From: Candidatus Woesearchaeota archaeon
Lineage (GTDB): Archaea > Nanobdellota > Nanobdellia > Woesearchaeales > SKIA01
Assembly: GCA_007116645.1 (NCBI GenBank)
Contig: SKIA01000042.1
Coordinates: forward strand, 1-19,171
Reading direction: 5' to 3'
Length of the DNA stretch: 19,171 nt
In this document: positions 1-6,993 of the stretch, piece after piece
Layout of the letters: each line of letters opens with the position of its first letter
Position numbering within the stretch: position 1 is the first letter of the stretch
The notes under the pieces: model-generated
What the model saw: only the letters and a program-made list of their open reading frames with translations
Database searches by the model: none
Told to the model about the DNA's origin: nothing
Program-made: the position numbers and the translations under genes

Positions 1-181
1 ATGCAAGCGCTGTTTTTATTCCTTCACTGAGTTGTTTGAGCGGGCGTATTTCTATGTGGTCGCTAAACGCGAGAATTGCTACTCTATCGCCTGTAGCAAA
101 TAGTTTCTTGTCTCGAAGTTCTTTCGGTATTGAGATCTGTCCTTTGCCTGTTATTGTTGCGGTTCGTATTTCGTGAAGCAT
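1..181 (-). CDS. AbrB/MazE-type DNA-binding protein, C-terminus cut by window edge
   Basis: Sixty residues are visible, starting MLHEIRTATITGKGQISIPK. The TxxGKGQISIPKELR segment, followed by a glycine-aspartate turn (TGDRVAIL), is the swapped-hairpin AbrB/SpoVT fold used by MazE- and VapB-type antitoxins and by archaeal transition-state regulators. The start at 181 is preceded by an AAAGGA stretch about 5 bases upstream and by a TATA-like CCTTATAGAT at 211-220. The gene therefore probably has a short leader with a ribosome-binding site. The 3' end lies outside the window, so it cannot be told whether a toxin gene follows. DNA binding and autoregulation are expected from the family; no target is visible. 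Confidence 0.85.
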   Translation of the reverse strand, partial: MLHEIRTATITGKGQISIPKELRDKKLFATGDRVAILAFSDHIEIRPLKQLSEGIKTALA

Positions 182-326
182 TTTTCCTTTAAAGTAAGAA
201 AAGTAAGGAAATCTATAAGGTTTGCGCTTTTGCACCATACCTAGAGTAATTGATGGTTATTCAAAAACGCTGAGAGAAAGATGTTCTGAAAAAAGAGAGT
301 TTTCTGGATATCTTTCGCCCAAACAA

Positions 327-335
327 TAATATATT
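327..335 (+). promoter_or_regulatory. TATA-like box for the HAD hydrolase gene
   Basis: TAATATATT is centred about 25 bases before the ATG at 356, and no Shine-Dalgarno lies between them. This geometry predicts a leaderless transcript and supports 356 as the start. Confidence 0.55.
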
Positions 336-355
336 CCCACGCCATCTTTCATGGC

Positions 356-1027
356 ATGACAGACAAATTTATCGCTATCGACTTTGCCGGAACTCTCGTA
401 ACGCCCGAATTTATCAATAAAGCAAACGAGTTTCGCGCGCAAATCCTTGACAGGGCCCTTCCAACAAAAAAAGAACATACAAACCCTGAAGAGCTGTACA
501 AGAACAATCGCGAGCTTGTGGAAAAACTCACTGGCTTGTCCGCAAACCATGATGTTCTCAGAACTGAGCTTACTGGCGAGGTCATTGAAGTTCCTGGAGA
601 AGCGTTTCAAAATATTATAGCAACCAACTTGTTTATGGTTGGTTGTTTTCAAGCAGCAAAAGAACTTGGTATGAGATCGTTTCCTAAAGGCCTTGATGTT
701 GAATTATTATCCTTGCAAGAGCGCGGTTTTAAGCTCGCAATCGTTTCAGGCGTGCGAACAGACATCATTGCCGGCGTTCTTGCAATCACGGGCTTTCCTG
801 TCGTGTTTGATGACATCCTTGGCCAGCCCGCAACCCTTGGTGTTTCAGGTATTCAACAGCTCGAAGAACTACCAAAAGTTGCCTGGATGATTGGTGACAA
901 AGAATCAGATGCTCAGGACGCAAAAGCAGTTGGTGCTAAGAGCGCATTTGTTTCTTGGGGTTTTGGAGAGGATGTTAAAGCAGACCTTGCAGTAATAACT
1001 CCTGCTGATCTCAAAAAAATCAATTAG
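356..1027 (+). CDS. HAD-superfamily hydrolase with a DxA-type motif I
   Basis: The protein has 223 residues. Motif I is IDFAGTL (residues 8-14) with the nucleophile Asp9. Motif II is IVSG (129-132, Ser131). A Lys at 174 precedes motif IV, GDKESD (180-185). The helical stretch at about 20-105 fits a C1 cap. In most HAD phosphatases motif I is DxD, but here the second Asp is Ala11. Phosphonoacetaldehyde hydrolase has the same DxA pattern, so the general acid may differ and a classical phosphatase call is unsafe. The gene stands alone, ends 1 base from the convergent ABC permease gene, and has a TATA box at 327-335. Catalysis of phosphate, phosphonate or haloacid release cannot be separated by sequence alone. 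Confidence 0.88.
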   Translation: MTDKFIAIDFAGTLVTPEFINKANEFRAQILDRALPTKKEHTNPEELYKNNRELVEKLTGLSANHDVLRTELTGEVIEVPGEAFQNIIATNLFMVGCFQAAKELGMRSFPKGLDVELLSLQERGFKLAIVSGVRTDIIAGVLAITGFPVVFDDILGQPATLGVSGIQQLEELPKVAWMIGDKESDAQDAKAVGAKSAFVSWGFGEDVKADLAVITPADLKKIN

Positions 1028-1028
1028 T

Positions 1029-2915
1029 TTACGAGTATTTTTGCAAGACTTCAATAGCGCCTTTGCGACTTTTGTTTCTTAGCTCGCGAGCAAGCCGTTC
1101 GTCTTTGTACACGTCAAGCACCCAGTCTGCAATCAGGTTGTAGCTGTGAGTTGCGTATCGTTCGTACTCGTCGTCTGTCATCAAACTAAGCACTTGTTGA
1201 AGGTGTTCTTTTGACGTTACGTTCCATTCTCCCAGAACAAGTTCTTTTCCTGAAACGATATCTTGTTGTCCCAAAAAGCGGTTAATGTGCTCGTGTGCTG
1301 ACGCTACTTCAAAGAACCTAATTCGCGCAACGCGCTGAACAATCATGATGAGTGCGAACATGATGACGCTGTACAGCACTAAGACAAAGATGCCTGCTGC
1401 TGTTTCTGTGAGTCCGAATCCAAAGACAATACTTGCGTTCAAGAGGTTTGCGGCAAGGACCAATGGGTTTGCTTGAATAAGTGTCTGGACTGCTCCTGGG
1501 ATGGTGCTTGCAGGCAAGACAAGGTCTGAGACAAACAACAAGAGTGCTGAGATGGCAATGCTTGCGAGCATGACTCCTTCATATCCCTTAAACGAGTATC
1601 CAATGAGCATCCCGAGCAGTGTAAAGAAGGTGATTCCGACAAGCAAGGTGATAAGTGTCGTAAGTGAGAACAAACTAAACGACAAAAACAGGGTTGCTGC
1701 TAAAGCGATAATGACGAGTTGTGCTGCTACCACGATAAGTGTGGTGAGATATGTTGCGAGAACAAACACCCATTCCGGCGTTGGAGTTGCGAAGTTTCTA
1801 AAGTATGCTGAAGAGTTTTTTTCTCGCACAATAATCGTGCTTGCCATCAGCAGGGTGGTGAACATGATGATGAGCATGATAAAGTATGGGAACATGAATG
1901 CGAAGTCGTCTTCTTGACTGGTTACTGGCTCAATGACTGGTTCAAGCGGTCTTGTCAGATCTGTTTGTGTGATGTTAAGTGCGAGTTGCGCTCCTGCTGT
2001 TTGAAGGGCCACTGCGGTCTGGTTTACTTCTTGAATTGGTACGTTCATTGCATGACTTATTTGTCTTGCTTGCTCGCTAATTGCTTGTGCGGAGGTGGCT
2101 GCTTGTGATTGTTGCTCTTGAATTGATTGCATGCTTTGTGTGATGCTCAAAAACACGTCTTCTGCTCGGCTTTGGTTTGCGCGGTCGTTGAGAGTTTCAT
2201 ATTCATCTTCAAAGAATGCAACTGCTTCTCGTGAGGTGTTATCTGCGTTTTGTCGATAGCTTCTGAGCACTTGTCCGAGGAGTTCTTGATAGTCTCCTCT
2301 TAATCCTACAGAGTCTTCTTCTGCTCGCGTTAACTCTTGGGCGCTCACTGTTTGTACGTCAACGCGAATTCCTTCGATGTCTGTTGCAAGAGTTCGCATC
2401 CGGTCTTGTTGTTGCTCAAACAAGAGATGTGCTGCTGTGAGTCGTTCTTGTTCTGTTATGATGCTGTTTCTTGTCAGCGATACTGTTGTGAGTAGGTTGT
2501 CTGCGAGTCCTTCTCTGAGGGTTCCTGTTTGCGTTTCGAGTTGTCCTGTTATTTGGTCAATGACCGCGTAGACTACGTTCACGTTTGAGGGATCAACATA
2601 AATGGTGGCTCTTGGAGGCGTGCCGGTTGTGAGCGAGACACATGAGACTATCACGCTTCGTCTTACGTCTTCTTCGCAACTTTCTTCGTAATGCACAACG
2701 CGAAATGCTTCTTCTAGCGACTGCACATATTCTTGACTGTTTGGAAAGTATTCTGCTGTTACTCCGATTACGAGTTCTTGGTCTGTTGCGTTCGTAAAGA
2801 CAAGCCCTACCATGAGCACGAGAATGAGTGGTCCAAGAAGGACTGCTAAAGTTGATGATTTGCTTCTAAAGAGCAGTTTGAATTCTTTTGTGATGATTGC
2901 GTGAAGTTTACTCAT
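1029..2915 (-). CDS. ABC-2 type transporter permease with large coiled-coil ectodomain
   Basis: The protein has 628 residues. A short cytoplasmic N-terminus (KEFKLLFRSKSS) leads into TM1 at about 22-40. A hydrophilic, Gln/Glu-rich, heptad-like region follows to about residue 325. A cluster of about five or six hydrophobic segments then runs from about 335 to 530. The REKNSSAYFRNFATPTP stretch after the second TM resembles the conserved cytoplasmic loop of ABC-2 exporters. About 100 charged residues form a C-terminal cytoplasmic tail, which is unusual. The ATG at 2915 overlaps the stop of the ATPase gene upstream (ATGA), so translation is probably coupled. The pair is likely an exporter; the substrate is unknown. 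The long ectodomain recalls YhgE/Pip-like permeases. Confidence 0.88.
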   Translation of the reverse strand: MSKLHAIITKEFKLLFRSKSSTLAVLLGPLILVLMVGLVFTNATDQELVIGVTAEYFPNSQEYVQSLEEAFRVVHYEESCEEDVRRSVIVSCVSLTTGTPPRATIYVDPSNVNVVYAVIDQITGQLETQTGTLREGLADNLLTTVSLTRNSIITEQERLTAAHLLFEQQQDRMRTLATDIEGIRVDVQTVSAQELTRAEEDSVGLRGDYQELLGQVLRSYRQNADNTSREAVAFFEDEYETLNDRANQSRAEDVFLSITQSMQSIQEQQSQAATSAQAISEQARQISHAMNVPIQEVNQTAVALQTAGAQLALNITQTDLTRPLEPVIEPVTSQEDDFAFMFPYFIMLIIMFTTLLMASTIIVREKNSSAYFRNFATPTPEWVFVLATYLTTLIVVAAQLVIIALAATLFLSFSLFSLTTLITLLVGITFFTLLGMLIGYSFKGYEGVMLASIAISALLLFVSDLVLPASTIPGAVQTLIQANPLVLAANLLNASIVFGFGLTETAAGIFVLVLYSVIMFALIMIVQRVARIRFFEVASAHEHINRFLGQQDIVSGKELVLGEWNVTSKEHLQQVLSLMTDDEYERYATHSYNLIADWVLDVYKDERLARELRNKSRKGAIEVLQKYS

Positions 2916-3880
2916 TGGTCTTCCTCTGCTAGCTGCATAAACACTCTGTCAAGTGAACTTCTATCCACTGCAATGCTTGTCAGGCTTTCTTTTGCGCCTG
3001 CTATTGCTTTGATGACGTGTGGTAGTGCTTTTTCTGCGTTTTTAGTGGTGATAACAAGTTCTTGTCCTTCCTCGTGGACTTCTTCTATTGTTTTGTGCGA
3101 GAGTGCTTTTTTGAGCTTCTTGTATTTGCCAGGGTATGTTTGTACGCGGATGTGTTCTGTGTCGATAAATCGTTTTTTGATGTTTTCTGGTGTGTCTGTC
3201 GCAATAGTTTTTCCTTTGTGCACGATGCAGACGCGATCACATATTTGTTCTACGTCTGAGAGGATGTGGCTTGAAACAATGATGGTTGTTCCTTGCTCAT
3301 TGATTTTTCTGATGATATCCCAGATGTGTGTTCTCAGAAATGGGTCAAGATCTGCTGTTGGTTCGTCTAGAATGAGGATTTTTGGTTTATGGATGATTGC
3401 ACACGCAAGGTCTAGTCGTCGCTGCATTCCTCCGGACAGGTTTTTTGCAAGTGTTTCTTTGCTGTCTTCTAGCTCCATGAGCTTGAGCAGGATACCTCCT
3501 GTCTTGTTTATCTCTTCTATTGAGAGGCCGTGGAGGTGTCCAAAGTACGCAAGATTTTCTTCTACTGTGAGGTTCATGTACATGCTTGGTATTTGGCTTG
3601 CAAATCCGAACACGTTTTTTACGACGTCAAGATTGTTTGGAACGCTTGTGTAGAGTTCGTGCTGTCGTCCTTTGATAGCTGTTGATCTGAGCAGTACATC
3701 ACCTTTTTCTGGTTTGAAAAATCCTATGAGAAGCCGCAGAAGAGTTGTTTTTCCCGAGCCTGATGGTCCGATGACGCCGAAGATTTCTCCTTTCTCAATC
3801 TCTACTGATGCGTCATATAAAACGACGTTTCCGCCAAGAATTTTTACCACGCTTTCTGCGCGAATAATATCTTTACTCAT
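2912..3880 (-). CDS. ABC transporter ATP-binding protein
   Basis: From ATG 3880 the protein has 322 residues. It shows Walker A GPSGSGKTT (38-46), Q-loop Gln96, signature LSGGMQRR (148-155), Walker B ILILDE (168-173) and switch His205. A C-terminal extension of about 80 residues (KKRFIDTEHIRVQTYPG onward) is typical of drug or polysaccharide exporters of the CcmA/NatA type. I chose the ATG at 3880 over the upstream one at 3943 because the domain begins at MSKDIIRAES, an AAGGGG stretch lies about 8 bases upstream, and the longer form would overlap the PIN gene. It powers the permease encoded next to it. Confidence 0.95.
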   Translation of the reverse strand: MSKDIIRAESVVKILGGNVVLYDASVEIEKGEIFGVIGPSGSGKTTLLRLLIGFFKPEKGDVLLRSTAIKGRQHELYTSVPNNLDVVKNVFGFASQIPSMYMNLTVEENLAYFGHLHGLSIEEINKTGGILLKLMELEDSKETLAKNLSGGMQRRLDLACAIIHKPKILILDEPTADLDPFLRTHIWDIIRKINEQGTTIIVSSHILSDVEQICDRVCIVHKGKTIATDTPENIKKRFIDTEHIRVQTYPGKYKKLKKALSHKTIEEVHEEGQELVITTKNAEKALPHVIKAIAGAKESLTSIAVDRSSLDRVFMQLAEEDQ

Positions 3881-3917
3881 ACCAAACCCCTTTAATGCAG
3901 TTGACGCTTTGTGCTTA

Positions 3918-4325
3918 TTAAGGGTTACGGTCGAACAATGCAATGAGTTCAGTTGTCGTCCATACCTTAACTAGTGATTGTTCTTGGAGTTTTTTGTCAT
4001 TGCTCCATAGGTCTGCCTTGCATGCGAGCGCCACTGCAAAATACTCTGTGTCATCTGGGTCGGGGCTGATATTGCGTGCTTGTACTGTGTGGTTTTTTGA
4101 CGGGGTGATGATTGTAATGTGTTTTTTGATGTATGAAAGCACTTGATCATATTCTGTTCTTGAGCGATGCGTCTTTGTCAAGATTATGTCTGCATATTTT
4201 TCTAATTCAATAAACAGGTGCGAAGGCGCATACAGGGTGGTTTTTTCTGATATAATGAGTTCTTCTGTTCTTCCTGGTACGATGAGTGCTGCGAAAAGGA
4301 TGTTTGCGTCTATGACTAGCGGTTT
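3918..4325 (-). CDS. PIN-domain ribonuclease toxin (VapC-like), start codon unclear
   Basis: The 135 residues from KPLVIDANIL to the stop form a complete PIN domain. Acidic residues are at Asp6, Glu40, Asp91/Asp92 (DPDDTEYFAVAL) and Asp110 (WSNDKKL), matching the metal-binding set of VapC-like endoribonucleases. The reading frame overlaps the end of the antitoxin gene (4316-4519) in the -1 frame. No ATG, GTG or TTG lies near the domain start; the only upstream one in frame is a GTG at 4574, before the antitoxin gene itself. The boundary at 4325 is therefore a domain boundary, not a start call. Expression might use a non-standard start, coupling or a frameshift from the antitoxin. Function as a toxin is inferred from the family and pairing. 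Confidence 0.8.
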   Translation of the reverse strand, partial: KPLVIDANILFAALIVPGRTEELIISEKTTLYAPSHLFIELEKYADIILTKTHRSRTEYDQVLSYIKKHITIITPSKNHTVQARNISPDPDDTEYFAVALACKADLWSNDKKLQEQSLVKVWTTTELIALFDRNP

Positions 4326-4519
4326 TGTTTGAGGAGGCGTCCCAGAGCGATTGCTTCTTCTTCTGTAGCGGTACTGTTTTTCTTGAATTTGCGGATTGCT
4401 TGTAGTTCCACTACTCGCTCTGCGAATGCTTGTCTTGCTACCGCGCTCCAGTTGACTTCTTCGAGTATGTCCATCTCTGTTTTGAGTTCTTTTGGTATTG
4501 AGACCGTTATGCTTGGCAT
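4316..4519 (-). CDS. Ribbon-helix-helix antitoxin (VapB-like)
   Basis: The protein has 67 residues. It starts MPSITVSIPKELKTEMD, a beta strand (ITVSIP) followed by a helix, then NWSAVARQAFAERV, the second helix of a ribbon-helix-helix DNA-binding domain. The C-terminal half (KFKKNSTATEEEAIALGRLL) is the usual toxin-binding tail. The ATG at 4519 has an AAGGTG motif about 6 bases upstream and a TATA-like ATTAAATACT at 4551-4560. It is immediately followed by the PIN gene and is expected to neutralise that toxin and repress the shared promoter. Confidence 0.87.
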   Translation of the reverse strand: MPSITVSIPKELKTEMDILEEVNWSAVARQAFAERVVELQAIRKFKKNSTATEEEAIALGRLLKQNR

Positions 4520-4550
4520 TTTTTACACCTTTTTCTGTGTAGTCTGTTTG

Positions 4551-4560
4551 AGTATTTAAT
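4551..4560 (-). promoter_or_regulatory. TATA-like box of the antitoxin-toxin operon
   Basis: ATTAAATACT (minus strand) lies about 36 bases upstream of the antitoxin ATG. This leaves room for a leader of about 10 bases that contains the AAGGTG ribosome-binding site. Confidence 0.45.
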
Positions 4561-4623
4561 TGTTTTCCTCTCACAAAAGATGCAGTATTTCACTATTAAA
4601 AACAGAATGGGTCGTACATGTCA

Positions 4624-4642
4624 CGTTAATGCAACATTAACG
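4624..4642. repeat. Perfect 8-bp inverted repeat (CGTTAATG-CAA-CATTAACG)
   Basis: An exact palindrome with a 3-base centre lies between the antitoxin promoter and the 3' end of the membrane-anchored winged-helix gene. It could be an operator for a dimeric regulator or, in RNA, a short hairpin. It directly abuts the GC-rich hairpin at 4642-4671. Confidence 0.7.
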
Positions 4643-4671
4643 GGCCCCGAAAGCGCTGTTTTCGCGGGTCC
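4642..4671. other. GC-rich hairpin, possible terminator or processed RNA element
   Basis: GGGCCC-CGAAA pairs with TTTCG-C-GGGTCC: 11 base pairs including one G-T wobble, one bulged C and a 7-base loop GCGCTGT. It begins 9 bases beyond the stop codon of the regulator gene (4681). Read on the plus strand it is followed by GGGTTTTT (675-682 region). Archaeal termination normally relies on U-tracts, so the role is uncertain. Confidence 0.5.
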
Positions 4672-4680
4672 AGTGGGTTT

Positions 4681-5226
4681 TTAAGGTCGAAAGCGCTGAA
4701 TAACGGTCGCGATAAGAATGCCTGCAAGCATGACGCCCGCTCCTAGTAAAATCCATGGCCAGATAGTAGGTTCTGAGACTGCAACAGGCGCAGATTCTGC
4801 CATCATCATCATGGCGTCGGATTCCATGCGCGCAGCCATGGGTGGCGCTGCTGGTGAGGTACTTCCAAAAAAGAATATTCCGGCAGCGACTGCAACGGAC
4901 AATCCAAGACCTGTAAGTGCTGCAGGAAGAGTTGCGAGCGGGTTTGTGGTGATGACAACGTGCTGGCTTGCGAGTTTGTAGTGGCGTACCTCTTTTCCTT
5001 TCTGGCTGTAGGTGTACTCGTCACTTTTTACTAGGCCTGCTTCGACTAGTTTTTGAATGTTATAATGCACTGTTGACAATGGCATGCTAAGTTCTTTTGC
5101 CACTTCTGATTCTGACTTGCTTTCCTCAGCAACAGAGTCCATAATACGCCTTGCCGTGTCGTTAGCAATTAGTTGTGCAACGCTCTTTGCGTTTTGCCCT
5201 GATAGCTTGAGGTGAAGTATTCCCAT
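4681..5226 (-). CDS. Membrane-anchored winged-helix (ArsR-like) transcription regulator
   Basis: The protein has 181 residues. A winged helix-turn-helix occupies about 14-86, with recognition region SESEVAKELSMPLSTVHYNI (39-58), helix KLVEAGLVKS and wing SQKGKEVRHYKL. Two hydrophobic segments follow (about 99-120 and 156-176), joined by a loop with four consecutive Met residues and many Ala and Pro (SDAMMMMAESAP). The protein would be held at the membrane with the DNA-binding domain in the cytoplasm and the loop outside. Membrane-bound ArsR-like regulators are common in archaea; the Met-rich loop might sense metal or redox state, but that is inference. The start at 5226 has a TATTTAT-like element (5249-5254) inside the end of the DHH gene. 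Confidence 0.85.
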   Translation of the reverse strand: MGILHLKLSGQNAKSVAQLIANDTARRIMDSVAEESKSESEVAKELSMPLSTVHYNIQKLVEAGLVKSDEYTYSQKGKEVRHYKLASQHVVITTNPLATLPAALTGLGLSVAVAAGIFFFGSTSPAAPPMAARMESDAMMMMAESAPVAVSEPTIWPWILLGAGVMLAGILIATVIQRFRP

Positions 5227-5248
5227 AAATTATTGGAGCCTGTTTGTG

Positions 5249-5254
5249 TTTATC
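5249..5254 (-). promoter_or_regulatory. TATA-like element of the winged-helix regulator gene
   Basis: GATAAA on the minus strand is centred about 25 bases before the ATG at 5226, and it overlaps the stop codon of the upstream DHH gene. No Shine-Dalgarno is visible, which is consistent with a leaderless transcript. Confidence 0.4.
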
Positions 5255-6326
5255 AAGGTTGCTCTGTGTTTTTGAGCGCGTCTTGTACTGCTTTTGAGAA
5301 CGCTTCTTGGAATTCTTCAAAGTGTCCTTTTCCCACCCATCCGCCTGCTGCCGGCTTGTGTCCCCCTCCGCGGCCGTTAAATTGCGGCGTTACTTCTCGA
5401 ATGATGTCTCCAAGGTGTATGGGAGTGTTTTGCCAGCGCAGGTTAATGCTGGTTCCGTCCACTTGATGTCTGTACCCTGCAAACAAACGGTTTCTGTGTT
5501 GAAATGAAAGAATGGTGGTTGCCCAGCCCGCAATGCCGTATTCTGATTCTACTGGCAGCCACACGACAGGTCCTTCTTGTGTTGCAAGTGTTGTTCCAAG
5601 CGCTACGTACTTGTCTAGTTCGTCTTTTACGTGTTGGCATGGGTTTCCAAGCGCTATTGCTCCTTTGAGTGTTTCTTGCGTTTTGAGTTTGTCCACGTAC
5701 AACAAGAGTTCTTCATCGCTTGCTGCCGAACAACAATCGATTGTTTCGGCTATTACTGCGAACTTTGCGTCGTACCAGTCTTCCGGAATTTCGATATCTT
5801 GGTATTCGCATACTTCTTCTAAGAATTCTTGAAAGTGCGGTGCGTTTGCATCGCCAAGGATTCCTGCTGCGGCAAGCCATGAGAGGTCTTCACAGTCTCT
5901 TACTGAGTTGCAGAGTTCGTAAATGAGTTTTGCTGAGCAGTATTTGTATCCTGGCGTGTCAAACACGAGTTCTGGATGTACAAAGAGCGCATCGTCGTAT
6001 TCTGTTACTTTGTGATGGTCTAAGATCATGAGCGGTGTTTTTGGATATCGCGTTCTGAATTGTGTGTATTGGTCATAGCTTTTTGGGCATTGATCCGTTA
6101 TGATTACTGCGTCAACGTCTGGTTGGTGTCCGAGGTGTTCTGTGGTAAGACTTGCTCCTCTGCCCACTTTGGTTGTTGTGATGGGCTTTGCTCCAAGGCG
6201 CCTTAATGTGTGTGCTAATACGAGTCCTCCTGTGATGCCGTCGACGTCGTAGTCGTGGATAACGAGGACTGTTTTGTTTTTGGTGTTTTCAAGAAATGCT
6301 TGTGCGTCTTGCCAGAGTGTGTTCAT
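5253..6326 (-). CDS. DHH/DHHA1 family phosphoesterase (RecJ/GAN-like)
   Basis: The protein has 357 residues. Motif I HDYDVDG is at 24-30, Asp78 lies in VIITDQ, the DHH motif DHHK is at 103-106, and GILGDA (155-160) matches motif IV. The C-terminal DHHA1 domain ends with GGGHKPAAGG (320-329), the substrate-binding signature. These residues support a Mn-dependent nuclease or nanoRNase/phosphodiesterase. Archaeal relatives include the GINS-associated nuclease and RecJ-like proteins; the length here is shorter than full RecJ. Which substrate (ssDNA, short RNA, cyclic dinucleotide) cannot be told. The start at 6326 has a TATA-like box 26 bases upstream (6347-6356), back to back with the GNAT promoter. 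Confidence 0.92.
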   Translation of the reverse strand: MNTLWQDAQAFLENTKNKTVLVIHDYDVDGITGGLVLAHTLRRLGAKPITTTKVGRGASLTTEHLGHQPDVDAVIITDQCPKSYDQYTQFRTRYPKTPLMILDHHKVTEYDDALFVHPELVFDTPGYKYCSAKLIYELCNSVRDCEDLSWLAAAGILGDANAPHFQEFLEEVCEYQDIEIPEDWYDAKFAVIAETIDCCSAASDEELLLYVDKLKTQETLKGAIALGNPCQHVKDELDKYVALGTTLATQEGPVVWLPVESEYGIAGWATTILSFQHRNRLFAGYRHQVDGTSINLRWQNTPIHLGDIIREVTPQFNGRGGGHKPAAGGWVGKGHFEEFQEAFSKAVQDALKNTEQP

Positions 6327-6346
6327 GAAGGTATTATTTTGGCGTT

Positions 6347-6356
6347 GTTTATTAGT
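6347..6356 (-). promoter_or_regulatory. TATA-like box of the DHH phosphoesterase gene
   Basis: ACTAATAAAC (minus strand) is centred 26 bases before the ATG at 6326. It forms the left half of a compact divergent promoter with the GNAT gene. Confidence 0.45.
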
Positions 6357-6367
6357 GCTTTGGCAAG

Positions 6368-6377
6368 TTTTTTATGT
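6368..6377 (+). promoter_or_regulatory. TATA-like box of the GNAT gene
   Basis: TTTTTTATGT is centred 25 bases before the ATG at 6398. This favours 6398 over the in-frame ATG at 6374, which would fall inside the box. Confidence 0.5.
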
Positions 6378-6397
6378 TATTCTTGTTCTGTTTGATT

Positions 6398-6922
6398 ATG
6401 AAAGAGTTGCGAACAGAGCGTTTATTGCTTCGAGAGCTTGTTGAATCGGACGCTCCTGTTATTGCAAAATACATGGACGACCCTGAGATTGCTTCTTTTG
6501 TCGCAAACGTTCCGTACCCGTATTCTCTTGATGACGCGAAAAATTTTATTCGGAAAGTACAGGAAAAGGCTGAAAAGCACGAGGCGTATGAGTGGGGAAT
6601 TGAGCTTGAAGGAGAAATCATTGGCGCGGTAAATATTCATGAGATCTCGGTTAAACATAGGCGCGCAATGATAGGCTACTTGCTTTCAAAAGAGCACCAT
6701 CGAAAGGGTATTATGTCCGAGGCAGTACGTGCAGTTATTGAGCATGCGTTTTCTGAGCTCAATATCGAGCGGTTAGGTGCTGAGGTGTATGTTGGGAATG
6801 ATCCATCATTTTTGCTCCTTGAAAAACTTGGTTTTCAAAAAGAAGGCTTGCTGCGACGTCACACGCATCATCGTGGAATGGTTCATGATGTATATGTGTA
6901 CTCGTTGCTTCGTGTACCCTAA
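6398..6922 (+). CDS. GNAT N-acetyltransferase, RimJ/RimL-like
   Basis: The protein has 174 residues, starting MKELRTERLLLREL, the classical N-terminus of the RimJ/RimL-type GNAT family (E-R-L-x-L-R-x). IGYLLSKEHHRKGIMSEAV (92-110) is the acetyl-CoA pyrophosphate-binding motif A with the RKGIM turn. GAEVYVGNDPSFLLLEKLGF (127-146) is the conserved beta strand and motif B with N134 and the LEKLGF signature. It should acetylate an N-terminal amine, amino-sugar or small molecule; the acceptor is unknown. The start at 6398 is set by the TATA box 25 bases upstream. Confidence 0.92.
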   Translation: MKELRTERLLLRELVESDAPVIAKYMDDPEIASFVANVPYPYSLDDAKNFIRKVQEKAEKHEAYEWGIELEGEIIGAVNIHEISVKHRRAMIGYLLSKEHHRKGIMSEAVRAVIEHAFSELNIERLGAEVYVGNDPSFLLLEKLGFQKEGLLRRHTHHRGMVHDVYVYSLLRVP

Positions 6923-6930
6923 ATATATTT
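6921..6930 (+). promoter_or_regulatory. Candidate TATA box of the class II amidotransferase gene
   Basis: AAATATATTT overlaps the stop codon of the GNAT gene and would give a leader of about 40 bases before the ATG at 6994. No better box lies at the usual leaderless distance, so this gene may instead be expressed by read-through. Confidence 0.3.
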
Positions 6931-6993
6931 TCACTATAGAAAGTAATTCTTTCTTCACAAAGCTTTTCAAACAGTGACCACTCTAAAATCTCT

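Noticed and set aside
257..652. 131-codon minus-strand open frame
   Set aside because: It is antisense to the HAD gene, has no promoter and has an unlikely Cys/Phe-rich composition.
2901..3653. 250-codon plus-strand open frame
   Set aside because: It is the antisense shadow of the ABC ATPase gene, which has all expected motifs.
4326..4574. N-terminal extension of the PIN protein from the GTG at 4574
   Set aside because: This part is the antitoxin gene read in another frame; it is Arg/Thr/Gln-rich without pattern and begins upstream of the antitoxin start.
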